Shown: piece by piece, positions 40,814 to 48,859 of the stretch | How positions within the stretch are numbered: the stretch's first letter is position 1 | How the letters are laid out: every line of letters begins with the position of its first letter | DNA from: JAEZRQ01 sp049294415 | Lineage (GTDB): Bacteria > Patescibacteriota > Patescibacteriia > Patescibacteriales > UBA12465 | DNA length: 52,882 nt | Assembly: GCA_049294415.1 (NCBI GenBank) | Contig: JBAQCS010000047.1 | Span: 1 to 52,882, forward strand | Direction of reading: 5' to 3' | Program-made: the position numbers and the translations under genes | The notes under the pieces: generated by a model | Databases searched by the model: none | Told to the model about the DNA's origin: nothing | The model's input: only the letters and a program-made list of their open reading frames with translations

Positions 40814-40817
40814 TTAA

Positions 40818-40946
40818 CCATTCCTAACGTTTGGAATTATAAGGTAAAGAACCATACCTCGAATGGCAAGTAGCTAAACAAAATCCGGTTGTCTGTTAAC
40901 GATTAATAGACTAGTCCCGTATGGTACTGGGACGATAAAATGGTAC
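40818..40946 (+). ncRNA. Candidate structured 5' leader RNA
   Basis: The leader of the 257-aa gene holds three stems found by eye. CCATTC (40818-40823) pairs with GAATGG (40861-40866), enclosing AGGTA/TACCT (40842-40846/40855-40859). GTCTGTTAA (40891-40899) pairs fully with TTAATAGAC (40903-40911), allowing one G-T, with loop CGA. GTCCCG (40914-40919) pairs with TGGGAC (40928-40933). In addition, ACCATAC (40851-40857) in or near the first loop is the perfect complement of GTATGGT (40919-40925) in the third loop, allowing a loop-loop contact; a second ATGGTAC copy (40940-40946) could compete for it. This is the form of a riboswitch or protein-binding leader; it matches no class I know. Confidence 0.45.
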
Positions 40947-40955
40947 TTTAACAAC

Positions 40956-41729
40956 ATGTTAAACATTATCTTAATGCTGTCAGGCAAAATTATTGTTATT
41001 ACAATCATTTTGGCTATCGTGATTTTTTCACCATTTTTTATTTGGATAAGAAAAAGGAAAAAGGAAAAAATTGCAGAACCAGAAATCAGTAAAACTGAAA
41101 AAGTGCCTCCTGGCCTGGGAGATTATGATTTTAAACACGAACGAGGTGAATGGGATTATAATCTTTCTCAGAGCCTAATGAACGACCAAATTCTAATTCG
41201 CGAAGTTCGCGTCTTTAATCCTAAAGAAGAAAAGGACAAATTAATCTTTGCTTCTTCTCTACCTTTTTATTTTACCAGTGAAGATCGTAAAGCTTTAAAA
41301 GAAGTGATACCAGAATTAATAGAAGTATCTGTATTAAATAGTCATGAATTAATGATTGTAAAATCACCAGCTGCTAATTTCTTTGATTTTAAAAAAGATA
41401 TTCTAACTCACCTTTTTATTTTTCTTAATAGGCGTTACGCTTGGATGAAAAAAAAGACAACTATTTCACTTCACTATATCGAGCAAAATGAATTAAATTG
41501 TCATATGCGATATATGACTAAAGATCACGCGCGTTTAGGTGTTCTACTGGGCGATATAACAGGGGTTACTAATTGGCTTAAAACAGTAGCCCAAATGGAG
41601 GAAAAAGATACTTATGATTTCAATATTCAAAAAGAGTTTGGCGTTGAATGGAAAGAATTGCTCCCAAAAATCCAAGAAGTCTTCCGTCAGTATTTTACCG
41701 GCGGAGTAGAATTTATTGGACCAAATTAA
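40956..41729 (+). CDS. Hypothetical 257-aa membrane-anchored protein
   Basis: One N-terminal hydrophobic helix (about 11-31) followed by an RKRKKEK stop-transfer patch, then a soluble cytoplasmic domain of about 220 residues with no motif I recognise (LIFASSLPFYFTSEDRKALKEVIPELIEVSV; YAWMKKKTTISLHYIEQ). The N-terminus is hydrophobic enough for membrane anchoring with the bulk inside by the positive-inside rule. It is a one-gene unit behind a structured leader and a promoter, ending in a bidirectional terminator. Function unknown. Confidence 0.68.
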   Translation: MLNIILMLSGKIIVITIILAIVIFSPFFIWIRKRKKEKIAEPEISKTEKVPPGLGDYDFKHERGEWDYNLSQSLMNDQILIREVRVFNPKEEKDKLIFASSLPFYFTSEDRKALKEVIPELIEVSVLNSHELMIVKSPAANFFDFKKDILTHLFIFLNRRYAWMKKKTTISLHYIEQNELNCHMRYMTKDHARLGVLLGDITGVTNWLKTVAQMEEKDTYDFNIQKEFGVEWKELLPKIQEVFRQYFTGGVEFIGPN

Positions 41730-41743
41730 CAAAACGAACCTTT

Positions 41744-41779
41744 ACAAAAAAGCGTCAGAACAAATCTGACGCTTTTCTT
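41744..41779. terminator. Bidirectional terminator
   Basis: Perfect stem AAAAGCGTCAGA / TCTGACGCTTTT with a five-base loop (ACAAA), T runs on both strands. It separates the convergent 257-aa gene and the ABC transporter gene. Confidence 0.9.
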
Positions 41780-41780
41780 T

Positions 41781-43574
41781 TTATTTAACTTCTCCCAGTT
41801 GTTGCAGTTTCAAGAGTCTTGCATAAACGCCTTCTTGTTTAGCCAGCTCAGAATGGGAACCCTCTTCCACCATCTGACCATTTTCTAAAACAATAATCTT
41901 ATCAGCCTTAGTAATTGTACTAAGTCTATGAGCAATCACAATTAAGGTTCTGTCCTGACTAATCTTATCCATCGCATCTTGAATTAAATGTTCGCTTTCA
42001 CTATCCAGGTTAGAGGTAGCTTCATCAAAAATTAGAATTCTTGGATTAGCTAGAATAGCTCTAGCAATACCCACGCGCTGACGCTGACCACCTGATAATT
42101 TGATACCGCGTTCACCAACTAAAGTGTCATAACCTTTTTCTAATTTAGTAATAAAGTCATGAGCATTAGCAATCCTAGCCGCTACTTCAATTTCTTCCTG
42201 GGTAGCATCTGGTTTAGCATAAGCAATATTATCACGAACTGATAAATCAAAAACTTCTACTTCTTGTGGCACAATGGCTAAGAATTTTCTAAAACCATGC
42301 AAGCTATAATCACGCACATCAATACCATCAATTAAGACGGCACCAAGTTGTGGATCATAGTGACGATATAATAATCTAGCAATAGTAGTTTTACCTCCGC
42401 CCGATGGACCAATTAAGGCTACCATTGAGCCAGCTTCAATTTTAAAACTAACATTAGAGATAGCTGTCTTAGAATTTTCACCATAACTAAAACTAACATT
42501 TTTAAGTTCCACGTCACCCTTAATATTATTTGGAACAATAGAACCTTCTTTTTCTTTAATATCACTTTCAGTTGCCAGTAAATCTATTAAACGACGCACA
42601 CCTTCCTTACCTTCTTCCATGCGATCATAGAATCTAGATAAGCGATGTAGTGAAGCATAAGAACTAGTCGACATCGAGAAAGCAAAAATCAAAGTACCAA
42701 TACTAATTTGTCCGTTATAAACTAAATAAACTCCAAAGAGCAAAACAAAACTATTACCAAAGTCAGAAATAATATTACGACTTAAATTAGTGCGCATGGT
42801 TTTAACCCATTGCCATAATTCATTCTTTTGAATTTTAGTTTTAATTTTATCAAAACTACCTAGTTCAGCTTCCTCCTGAGAAAAAGATTGCACCGCATTA
42901 ATATTAATAATACTTTGGGTCATCTTGCCCGATGCTTCTTCGTAGCCTTTATAAATTTCCTTACGAACCGGATACATTTTCTTATTAATCTTGTAAGTCA
43001 AATAAATATGAAATGACGAAAAGAATAATAAAGAAATACCTAAGCGCCAATCAGCCCAAATTAAAACAGCTAAAGAGAAAACGAGTTGCACGACTGTTGG
43101 GACCATTTCCCAACCCATGTTACCAACCAAGTTAGAAATCTTATCGACACCACGATTAATTTTAACTACCTTATTACCCGTGTTCTCTTTTTCATGATAA
43201 CCAAGTGGCAGATAGATTAATTTACTTTGAGCTGAGACCGCTAGATAATATTCTAAGTCAGTTAATAATTTAAATAATCTAATATCAATAAAATACTGAA
43301 TCAGCGAGCGAACCTGATCACTCAAAAAATAGCCACCGACAAACATCATCATAATCAAAACATCTTCAGGACGGAAATTAGTCAGTTTATCAATTACTAA
43401 CTTTAATAAATATGGTTTAAAAATATCTATCATGGCTCCTAGCATAATCACGCCTAAAATAGCCCTGATAGTTTTATGACTAGGACTTAAAATTTTCCAG
43501 AGCTTTATCCAGAAATCCTTAAAAGACATGTTAGTCTTTTGTTCTTTTTTATCTTGTTCTTGAGTGTTTACCAT
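41781..43574 (-). CDS. ABC exporter, fused membrane and ATPase domains
   Basis: 597 aa from the ATG at 43572-43574; the frame also has a TTG four codons earlier. The N-terminal transmembrane domain has six helices (about 30-320). The ATPase domain carries Walker A GPSGGGKTT, Q-loop VPQEVEVF, signature LSGGQRQR, Walker B ILIFDEATS and the switch IAHRLST. This layout is typical of MsbA/multidrug-lipid exporters that work as homodimers. The substrate is not known. It lies 70 bases after murC and may follow the cell wall cluster transcript; no terminator is seen between. Confidence 0.92.
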   Translation of the reverse strand: MVNTQEQDKKEQKTNMSFKDFWIKLWKILSPSHKTIRAILGVIMLGAMIDIFKPYLLKLVIDKLTNFRPEDVLIMMMFVGGYFLSDQVRSLIQYFIDIRLFKLLTDLEYYLAVSAQSKLIYLPLGYHEKENTGNKVVKINRGVDKISNLVGNMGWEMVPTVVQLVFSLAVLIWADWRLGISLLFFSSFHIYLTYKINKKMYPVRKEIYKGYEEASGKMTQSIININAVQSFSQEEAELGSFDKIKTKIQKNELWQWVKTMRTNLSRNIISDFGNSFVLLFGVYLVYNGQISIGTLIFAFSMSTSSYASLHRLSRFYDRMEEGKEGVRRLIDLLATESDIKEKEGSIVPNNIKGDVELKNVSFSYGENSKTAISNVSFKIEAGSMVALIGPSGGGKTTIARLLYRHYDPQLGAVLIDGIDVRDYSLHGFRKFLAIVPQEVEVFDLSVRDNIAYAKPDATQEEIEVAARIANAHDFITKLEKGYDTLVGERGIKLSGGQRQRVGIARAILANPRILIFDEATSNLDSESEHLIQDAMDKISQDRTLIVIAHRLSTITKADKIIVLENGQMVEEGSHSELAKQEGVYARLLKLQQLGEVK

Positions 43575-43644
43575 ATATTTATACAAAAATAAGAGATAGG
43601 CCAGAGCCTTCTCTATAATAGAATACGGGACTTGAGCCGTTTTG

Positions 43645-45057
43645 TTACGATTTAATAAGTTTTTGTCCTACCCTAAAAATATCGCCAGCCCCCATTAAGA
43701 GCAATAAATCCTTATTTTTCAAGGTTTTTTTAAGATATTCCTGCACGGTGTCTAGATTTTTTTGATAGACGACTGTTTGCTTAATTCCTTGTTTTTTATT
43801 CCAGTCCTTAATAGCTGTAATTAATTCACTACTAGATACTCCACCCTGCTCTTCACGAGCTGAACCATAAATATCAATGATAATTAATTTATCAGCCTCT
43901 TTAAAACTTGATTTAAAATCATCAAACAAAGCTAAGGTTCTAGTAAAAGTATGAGGATGAAAAACAGCTACGATTTTTTTATTTTTATAAGTTTCTTTAA
44001 AAGCTGCTAAAGTAGCTTTTACTTCGGTAGGATGATGAGCATAATCATCATAAACTGGCACTTCATTATAATTTCCTAAAAATTGAGCACGACGAGTAGT
44101 GCCTGTAAAAGTGGCTAGATGTTTTTTAATAACTGGCATCTCCATGCCTAGCGCGTAAGAAGCAGCTATAACTGCTAGAGCATTATAAACGTTATGACGA
44201 CCAATCATCTTAATCTTAAACTCACCAATCTCATTAACTGTAAAATATTGATAACCATCTTTAAAATAATGATTGTAAGCTAAAAAACGAACAGTTTCTT
44301 TTTTCTTTAAATATTCTGCCTTATCGCGCACTACCTCATAATTAAGCAACCAACCTTTATTTTTAGAATATAGTTTTTTAATTTGTTCATCACTATGATT
44401 AGCAACCAAGAAACCATCGGACGGAATTTTAGTGATAAAATCTTCAAAAACTTGATAGTAAGCGGCTTTAGTTTTAAAGAAATCTGGATGATCATAATCA
44501 ATATTATTTAAAACTACACCTTGTGGTTTAAAATATTGCAACTTATTTTGATATTCATCACATTCAGCTACAAAAAGTCTGGAAGAGCCAGCCAAACTAC
44601 TACCTTTAAACTGCGGCACACTTGAACCAACTAACACATTAGGATCTAATTCTCCGCGCCATAAAACATAACCTAACCAAGCAGAAGTTGTAGTCTTACC
44701 ATGACTGCCACACACAGCTACACCGTAATGCTGATTAAAAATATCTCCTAAGGCTTCAGCGTAAGTTAAAGTTTTAATTTTCTTGAGCGATAGCTTAGCC
44801 ATCTCTATATTATTCGCGACTGTATAAGCTGAAGAGTGAATTACTACTCCTAGTCCACTTTTAATATTCTTTTCAGAAAAATTATAAACAGGAATTTTTT
44901 CTTTTTTCAAAACGGCATCAGTTAAAAACTTTTCTGGAATATCTGAACCAACAACATCCACTCCCTTCTCTTTTAAAAACTGAGCTAGCATAGTCATACC
45001 AACTCCTTTAATACCTAGCAAATATACTTTTTTATATTTTTGTAAGAATGAAGACAT
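43645..45057 (-). CDS. murC: UDP-N-acetylmuramate-L-alanine ligase
   Basis: Mur ligase that adds L-Ala to UDP-MurNAc using ATP. The 470 residues start with the Rossmann-type YLLGIKGVGMTMLAQFL, then the ATP motif GSHGKTTTSAWLGYVL, central-domain FVAECDEYQNKLQYF and DYDHPDFF, and the C-terminal domain with YDDYAHHPTEVKATL. Last of the visible dcw genes, four bases after murG. murD, murE and murF are not in this window. Confidence 0.96.
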   Translation of the reverse strand: MSSFLQKYKKVYLLGIKGVGMTMLAQFLKEKGVDVVGSDIPEKFLTDAVLKKEKIPVYNFSEKNIKSGLGVVIHSSAYTVANNIEMAKLSLKKIKTLTYAEALGDIFNQHYGVAVCGSHGKTTTSAWLGYVLWRGELDPNVLVGSSVPQFKGSSLAGSSRLFVAECDEYQNKLQYFKPQGVVLNNIDYDHPDFFKTKAAYYQVFEDFITKIPSDGFLVANHSDEQIKKLYSKNKGWLLNYEVVRDKAEYLKKKETVRFLAYNHYFKDGYQYFTVNEIGEFKIKMIGRHNVYNALAVIAASYALGMEMPVIKKHLATFTGTTRRAQFLGNYNEVPVYDDYAHHPTEVKATLAAFKETYKNKKIVAVFHPHTFTRTLALFDDFKSSFKEADKLIIIDIYGSAREEQGGVSSSELITAIKDWNKKQGIKQTVVYQKNLDTVQEYLKKTLKNKDLLLLMGAGDIFRVGQKLIKS

Positions 45058-45061
45058 AAAA

Positions 45062-46138
45062 TTACTTAACTAAAGACAAAACTAATTCTACTATTCTAAC
45101 AGCCGCTCCTGATTTATTAATACGAGCCATAGCCTCGGCTAAATCTCGTCTTTTAACTTCAGAAGCAAATAATCCGCGAATTTCAAAAGTTAATTTATTA
45201 TTTAATTCCGATTGATTAAGTATTAAAGCTGCTCCCTTATCAAGACAAACTTTAGCATTATCTTCTTGTTGAGAATGTGGTATAGGAATTAAAATACTTG
45301 GTTTTTTTAAAGCTGATAACTCAGTGATAGTCGCCAGTCCAGCACGAGCCACGATAATATCAGAAACAGACATAGCTGAAACTAATTGCTCATGATTTAA
45401 AAACTCTGTCACGTAATATCCTGTTTTAGAAGAGGAAATTGTTTTACCGCGACCACTGACATGAATTACTTGAGTCAAATCCAATAGTTTATCTAGATTT
45501 TTATTAACTGCTTCATTAATAGCTTCGGAACCAGTGCCTCCACCAAAAATTAAAACTAGTGGACGTTTTACATCTAAATTATAATTTTTAAAAACCTCAT
45601 CGCGACTCATTAACTTAGGAAAAATAACTGGATTACCAGTGAGCACTGCTTTAGCACCATATATCTTTAAAGATTCTTCAAAAGTCACGGTAACTATTTT
45701 AGCCGCTCCTGCCATTAACCGATTAGCTAATCCTGGTCTTACATCCTGCTGGTGAATTAAAACTGGAATATTTATTAATTTAGCCGCCCAAACTAAAGGC
45801 ACGCTAGTAAAAGCACCGGCTGAAATAACAACATCTGGCTTATCTTTTTTTAATAAATATAAACTCTGAAAAAAAGCACCACCAATATTAAATAAGTCAG
45901 TAAAATTATGCCAAGAAAAATAACGACGAAATTTACCTGACAAAATAGGAATAAAAATAATTGGTAAAGTAATAGCCGCCTCGGCTACTAAAGATTTTTC
46001 TGGGCCAACATGACCACCAATAAAAGTAAAAGTTACTTCTGGTCTAACTGCATAAAGCTCGCGAGCCACGGCTAAAAGCGGGGTTACTGGACCGCCGCTA
46101 CCACCACCAGATAACATTATTTTTAATGGTTTAGTCAT
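45062..46138 (-). CDS. murG: Lipid II synthase MurG
   Basis: GT28-type glycosyltransferase that adds GlcNAc to lipid I at the inner face of the membrane. The 358 residues carry the SGGGSGGPVTPLLAVARE loop near the N-terminus, HQQDVRPGLANRLM, and the C-terminal RAGLATITELSALKKPSILIPIPHSQQEDNA region (in parts). Its start overlaps the ftsW stop by one base, so the two are coupled. Confidence 0.96.
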   Translation of the reverse strand: MTKPLKIMLSGGGSGGPVTPLLAVARELYAVRPEVTFTFIGGHVGPEKSLVAEAAITLPIIFIPILSGKFRRYFSWHNFTDLFNIGGAFFQSLYLLKKDKPDVVISAGAFTSVPLVWAAKLINIPVLIHQQDVRPGLANRLMAGAAKIVTVTFEESLKIYGAKAVLTGNPVIFPKLMSRDEVFKNYNLDVKRPLVLIFGGGTGSEAINEAVNKNLDKLLDLTQVIHVSGRGKTISSSKTGYYVTEFLNHEQLVSAMSVSDIIVARAGLATITELSALKKPSILIPIPHSQQEDNAKVCLDKGAALILNQSELNNKLTFEIRGLFASEVKRRDLAEAMARINKSGAAVRIVELVLSLVK

Positions 46139-47283
46139 TATTTCAAATTCTTAGTTTGTTTACTAATATTTATTACTACTCCCATAGCTATCAAAGATGA
46201 CAGGATTGAAGATCCTCCGGCTGAAATAAATGGTAACGGCACGCCAGTCATCGGAATTAAATTAAGTTGCCCGCCGATATTTAAAAACATCTGCACCGAC
46301 AGCCAGGCCACTACGCCAGTGGCCAGCGACATACCAAAAACATCTGGAGCTGCTTTAGCAATTTGTAAAATTCTATAGAATAAAAATAAAAATAAAATTA
46401 ATACTAGAACGCTAAACACAAAACCAATTTCCTCAGCAATAATTGGAAAAATTGAATCGCCCCAAACTTCTGGTAAATACATAAACTTTTGGCGGCTCTG
46501 CCCTAGCCCTCTACCAAAAACTCCGCCAGAACCAACTGCAATTAATGACTGATTGATTTGATAACATTCTTTCTGAGTATCAAAGGTAGGATCTTTATAA
46601 CACTTAAACCGATCGGATTGATAAGAGTCGCTAGCATAGACTGCCAAGAATAAAACTAAACCAGCAATTACCGCTGTTAAAAATAAATGTTGAAATTTAC
46701 CGCCACCCACAAAAAATACTACCGTGGCCATAAAAGATATCACAAAGAAAGTTCCTAAATCTGGTTGAGCGGCCATTAACAAGCCAATGACACCAAGAGT
46801 TGCTAAAAAAGGAATAATACCACCAGCCACACTTTTTAACTCCCCTTTCTTAGCTTCTAGCCAAGTCGCTAAATAAATTAAAAAAGTTAATTTAACCAGT
46901 TCTGATGGTTGAAAAGAAAAACCAAAAATATTAATCCAACTGCGAGAAGTACCAAATTCAGCTCTAATACCAGGAATGAAAACTAACAACAACAGAACTA
47001 CCGAAGCGATTAAGGCTGTACCAGCATAACGACGCCAAATATGATAATCTATTTTAGAAACCACAAACATGATTACCAAACTCAAAGCAACCCACATTAC
47101 TTGTTTACCAAAGTAATGGTAGATATTACCAAACTTAGAATAGGAAACAACCGAGGAGGCAGAAGACAACATTACTAAACCAAAAACTAATAAAATGCCA
47201 AGGGTTACCCAGACACTTTTATCAGCTTCGTGTTCTCCTTTCTTTGATACAAATAACTTTTTAATTGTTTTAGAAAAAAACAT
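46138..47283 (-). CDS. ftsW: Cell division/rod-shape SEDS protein FtsW
   Basis: SEDS glycosyltransferase that polymerises lipid II at the septum, or RodA-like at the side wall. The 381 residues have ten helices with FGLVMLSSASSV, RSWINIFGFSFQPSELVKLTFLIYLA, AAQPDLGT and the C-terminal GVPLPFISAGGSSILSSLIA. Placement in the dcw order between mraY and murG favours FtsW over RodA. Confidence 0.93.
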   Translation of the reverse strand: MFFSKTIKKLFVSKKGEHEADKSVWVTLGILLVFGLVMLSSASSVVSYSKFGNIYHYFGKQVMWVALSLVIMFVVSKIDYHIWRRYAGTALIASVVLLLLVFIPGIRAEFGTSRSWINIFGFSFQPSELVKLTFLIYLATWLEAKKGELKSVAGGIIPFLATLGVIGLLMAAQPDLGTFFVISFMATVVFFVGGGKFQHLFLTAVIAGLVLFLAVYASDSYQSDRFKCYKDPTFDTQKECYQINQSLIAVGSGGVFGRGLGQSRQKFMYLPEVWGDSIFPIIAEEIGFVFSVLVLILFLFLFYRILQIAKAAPDVFGMSLATGVVAWLSVQMFLNIGGQLNLIPMTGVPLPFISAGGSSILSSLIAMGVVINISKQTKNLK

Positions 47284-47286
47284 GAA

Positions 47287-48339
47287 TTAGTAGTGTTTAT
47301 CTAATAAGAAAATAACTAGTCCAATTGAAGCGGCCACTCCAGCTACTACCCAAAAACGCATTACCACCTTACTCTCACTCCAACCAACAGCTTGAAAATG
47401 ATGATGAATAGGAGCTGATAAAAAAACTTTTTTACCGCCGCGCAATTTTTTAGATAACAATTGGATAATAACTGATAATGATTCAGTCATAAAAATAAAA
47501 CCAATAAACGGCAATAGTAGAGCGTCATTAGTTAACATCGCAATAATACCAAGAGTAATACCTAAACTCATTGAACCGGTATCTCCCATATAAAAACGAG
47601 CTGGCGGAATGTTGTACCACAGAAAAGCCAGTAACGCTCCCATAATTACGCCGCAGAAAGTAGCTAGTTCAAATAAACCAGAGAAAAAAGCAATTACACC
47701 ATAACAAGCAAAAGCAATAAGTAGTGTGCCACCAGCTAAACCATCTAAACCATCAGTTTCATTAACTGAGAAAGAAGTGGCAACAATAACAAACATAAAA
47801 ACTGGAATATACCACCAAGAAATTTCAAAGTTACCGAGAAAAGGTATGTGAAAAACTGTCCAATCTAATTTAAAATAAAACCACAGAGCACCAATTAAAG
47901 CGATAACGGCATAAATGAGTAAACGGTGTTTCATTTTTAAACCACCGCCGCCCAGAGATCCTTTACCGCGAACATCCAACCAATCGTCTACTAAACCAAT
48001 CAGCGCTGAAGCAATCAAAGCTCCGAGTGGTAAAAGGGTTTCAGAACGAGTTAAGAAATTTAAATTTTTAAAAATATCAAAAGGCAAAATATTTGATAGA
48101 AACAAAAACAATAAAGAGAAAATAAGTACTGTTCCCCAAATTAAAATGCCACCCATAGTCGGAGTTCCCTCTTTATGAGCGTGTAATTCGGAAAATATTG
48201 GTGTCGCACCGCTATTTCTAATTTTTTTACCTAAATGATGTTTATAAAGAAAGTTGGAAAGTAAGGGGGTAGCTAAACCAGCAAAAATAAAAGCACTGGT
48301 AGAAAGTAAAATAATCTTAATGATGTAAAAATCTTGCAT
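47287..48339 (-). CDS. mraY: Phospho-MurNAc-pentapeptide transferase
   Basis: Transfers phospho-MurNAc-pentapeptide to undecaprenyl phosphate, making lipid I. The 350 residues show about ten helices, the catalytic Asp motifs LVDDWLDV and NETDGLDGLAGG, and the cytoplasmic HHHFQAVGWSESKVV. It is followed three bases later by ftsW; murD, often between them, is missing here. Confidence 0.95.
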   Translation of the reverse strand: MQDFYIIKIILLSTSAFIFAGLATPLLSNFLYKHHLGKKIRNSGATPIFSELHAHKEGTPTMGGILIWGTVLIFSLLFLFLSNILPFDIFKNLNFLTRSETLLPLGALIASALIGLVDDWLDVRGKGSLGGGGLKMKHRLLIYAVIALIGALWFYFKLDWTVFHIPFLGNFEISWWYIPVFMFVIVATSFSVNETDGLDGLAGGTLLIAFACYGVIAFFSGLFELATFCGVIMGALLAFLWYNIPPARFYMGDTGSMSLGITLGIIAMLTNDALLLPFIGFIFMTESLSVIIQLLSKKLRGGKKVFLSAPIHHHFQAVGWSESKVVMRFWVVAGVAASIGLVIFLLDKHY

Positions 48340-48358
48340 AGCTAAAAAATAATCTTAA

Positions 48359-48772
48359 TTATTTGAAATTCATTAAATAAATTAGAACTAAGGCTGACAG
48401 CATTCCTAAATTACTTAAAATAACTGCTGACATAATAATATTAGACTGAAAACGAAAATGCTTATTAGGTCCAAAAATAAATAATATAATCAACGAAATA
48501 AGCAGAATCGCTAAACTAACCAAAGGAAAATAGAAAATATTATTAGCATCACCAATCCAATTAATACCAAAATCTACATTATAATGAAGAACTAGTAAAT
48601 TACCAGTCAGATTCTTATAGATATAATAAGATAAAAACCAAGAAATAGCTTGTAATAATAGGCTAGCGGCTAAATAAAAACGATTAGGTAAGTAAGCGAA
48701 GAATTCACTCAAAGAAGCACCGACATTAGTCCGCCAAGAATAAAACCGTTCGTAGAGTTTAGAATAAGTCAT
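48359..48772 (-). CDS. Hypothetical 137-aa membrane protein at the head of the cell-wall cluster
   Basis: Three hydrophobic helices (about 32-52, 80-101 and 111-134). The loop LHYNVDFGINWIGD before helix 2 looks like a conserved extracytoplasmic segment. It starts the mraY-ftsW-murG-murC transcript, 19 bases before mraY, so a cell wall or division role is possible by position. Not recognised otherwise. Confidence 0.65.
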   Translation of the reverse strand: MTYSKLYERFYSWRTNVGASLSEFFAYLPNRFYLAASLLLQAISWFLSYYIYKNLTGNLLVLHYNVDFGINWIGDANNIFYFPLVSLAILLISLIILFIFGPNKHFRFQSNIIMSAVILSNLGMLSALVLIYLMNFK

Positions 48773-48785
48773 AATAATAGCAAAA

Positions 48786-48804
48786 AAGGGCCTAGCCAGG
48801 CGCT
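48786..48804 (-). promoter_or_regulatory. Terminator-like hairpin in the cell-wall cluster leader
   Basis: On the minus strand GCCT pairs with AGGC around GGCT, followed by CCTTTTTT, between the promoter at 48814-48842 and the first gene. The stem is only four base pairs, so it may be chance; if real, it would be an attenuator. Confidence 0.3.
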
Positions 48805-48813
48805 TACTCAGTC

Positions 48814-48842
48814 ATTTTAGCACATTTTAAAAATAATATAAA
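48814..48842 (-). promoter_or_regulatory. Promoter of the cell-wall cluster
   Basis: Minus-strand extended -10 TGCTAAAAT (48814-48822) with TTTATA (48837-48842, 4/6 -35) at 17 bases. Its start site is near 48807, and it is back-to-back with the PilB-like gene promoter. Confidence 0.55.
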
Positions 48843-48847
48843 TAATG

Positions 48848-48853
48848 TATAAT
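48848..48853 (+). promoter_or_regulatory. -10 element of the PilB-like gene; probable leaderless mRNA
   Basis: TATAAT ends six bases before the ATG at 48860, so transcription probably starts at that ATG. The same TATAAT-six bases-ATG spacing is seen at prfB and murB. The -35 is weak. Confidence 0.45.
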
Positions 48854-48859
48854 AAAGCC

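Noticed and set aside
48845..48859. ATG at 48845 as the start of the PilB-like gene
   Set aside because: It overlaps the TATAAT -10 element; the ATG at 48860 fits a transcript starting after that element. The choice stays open if another promoter is used.
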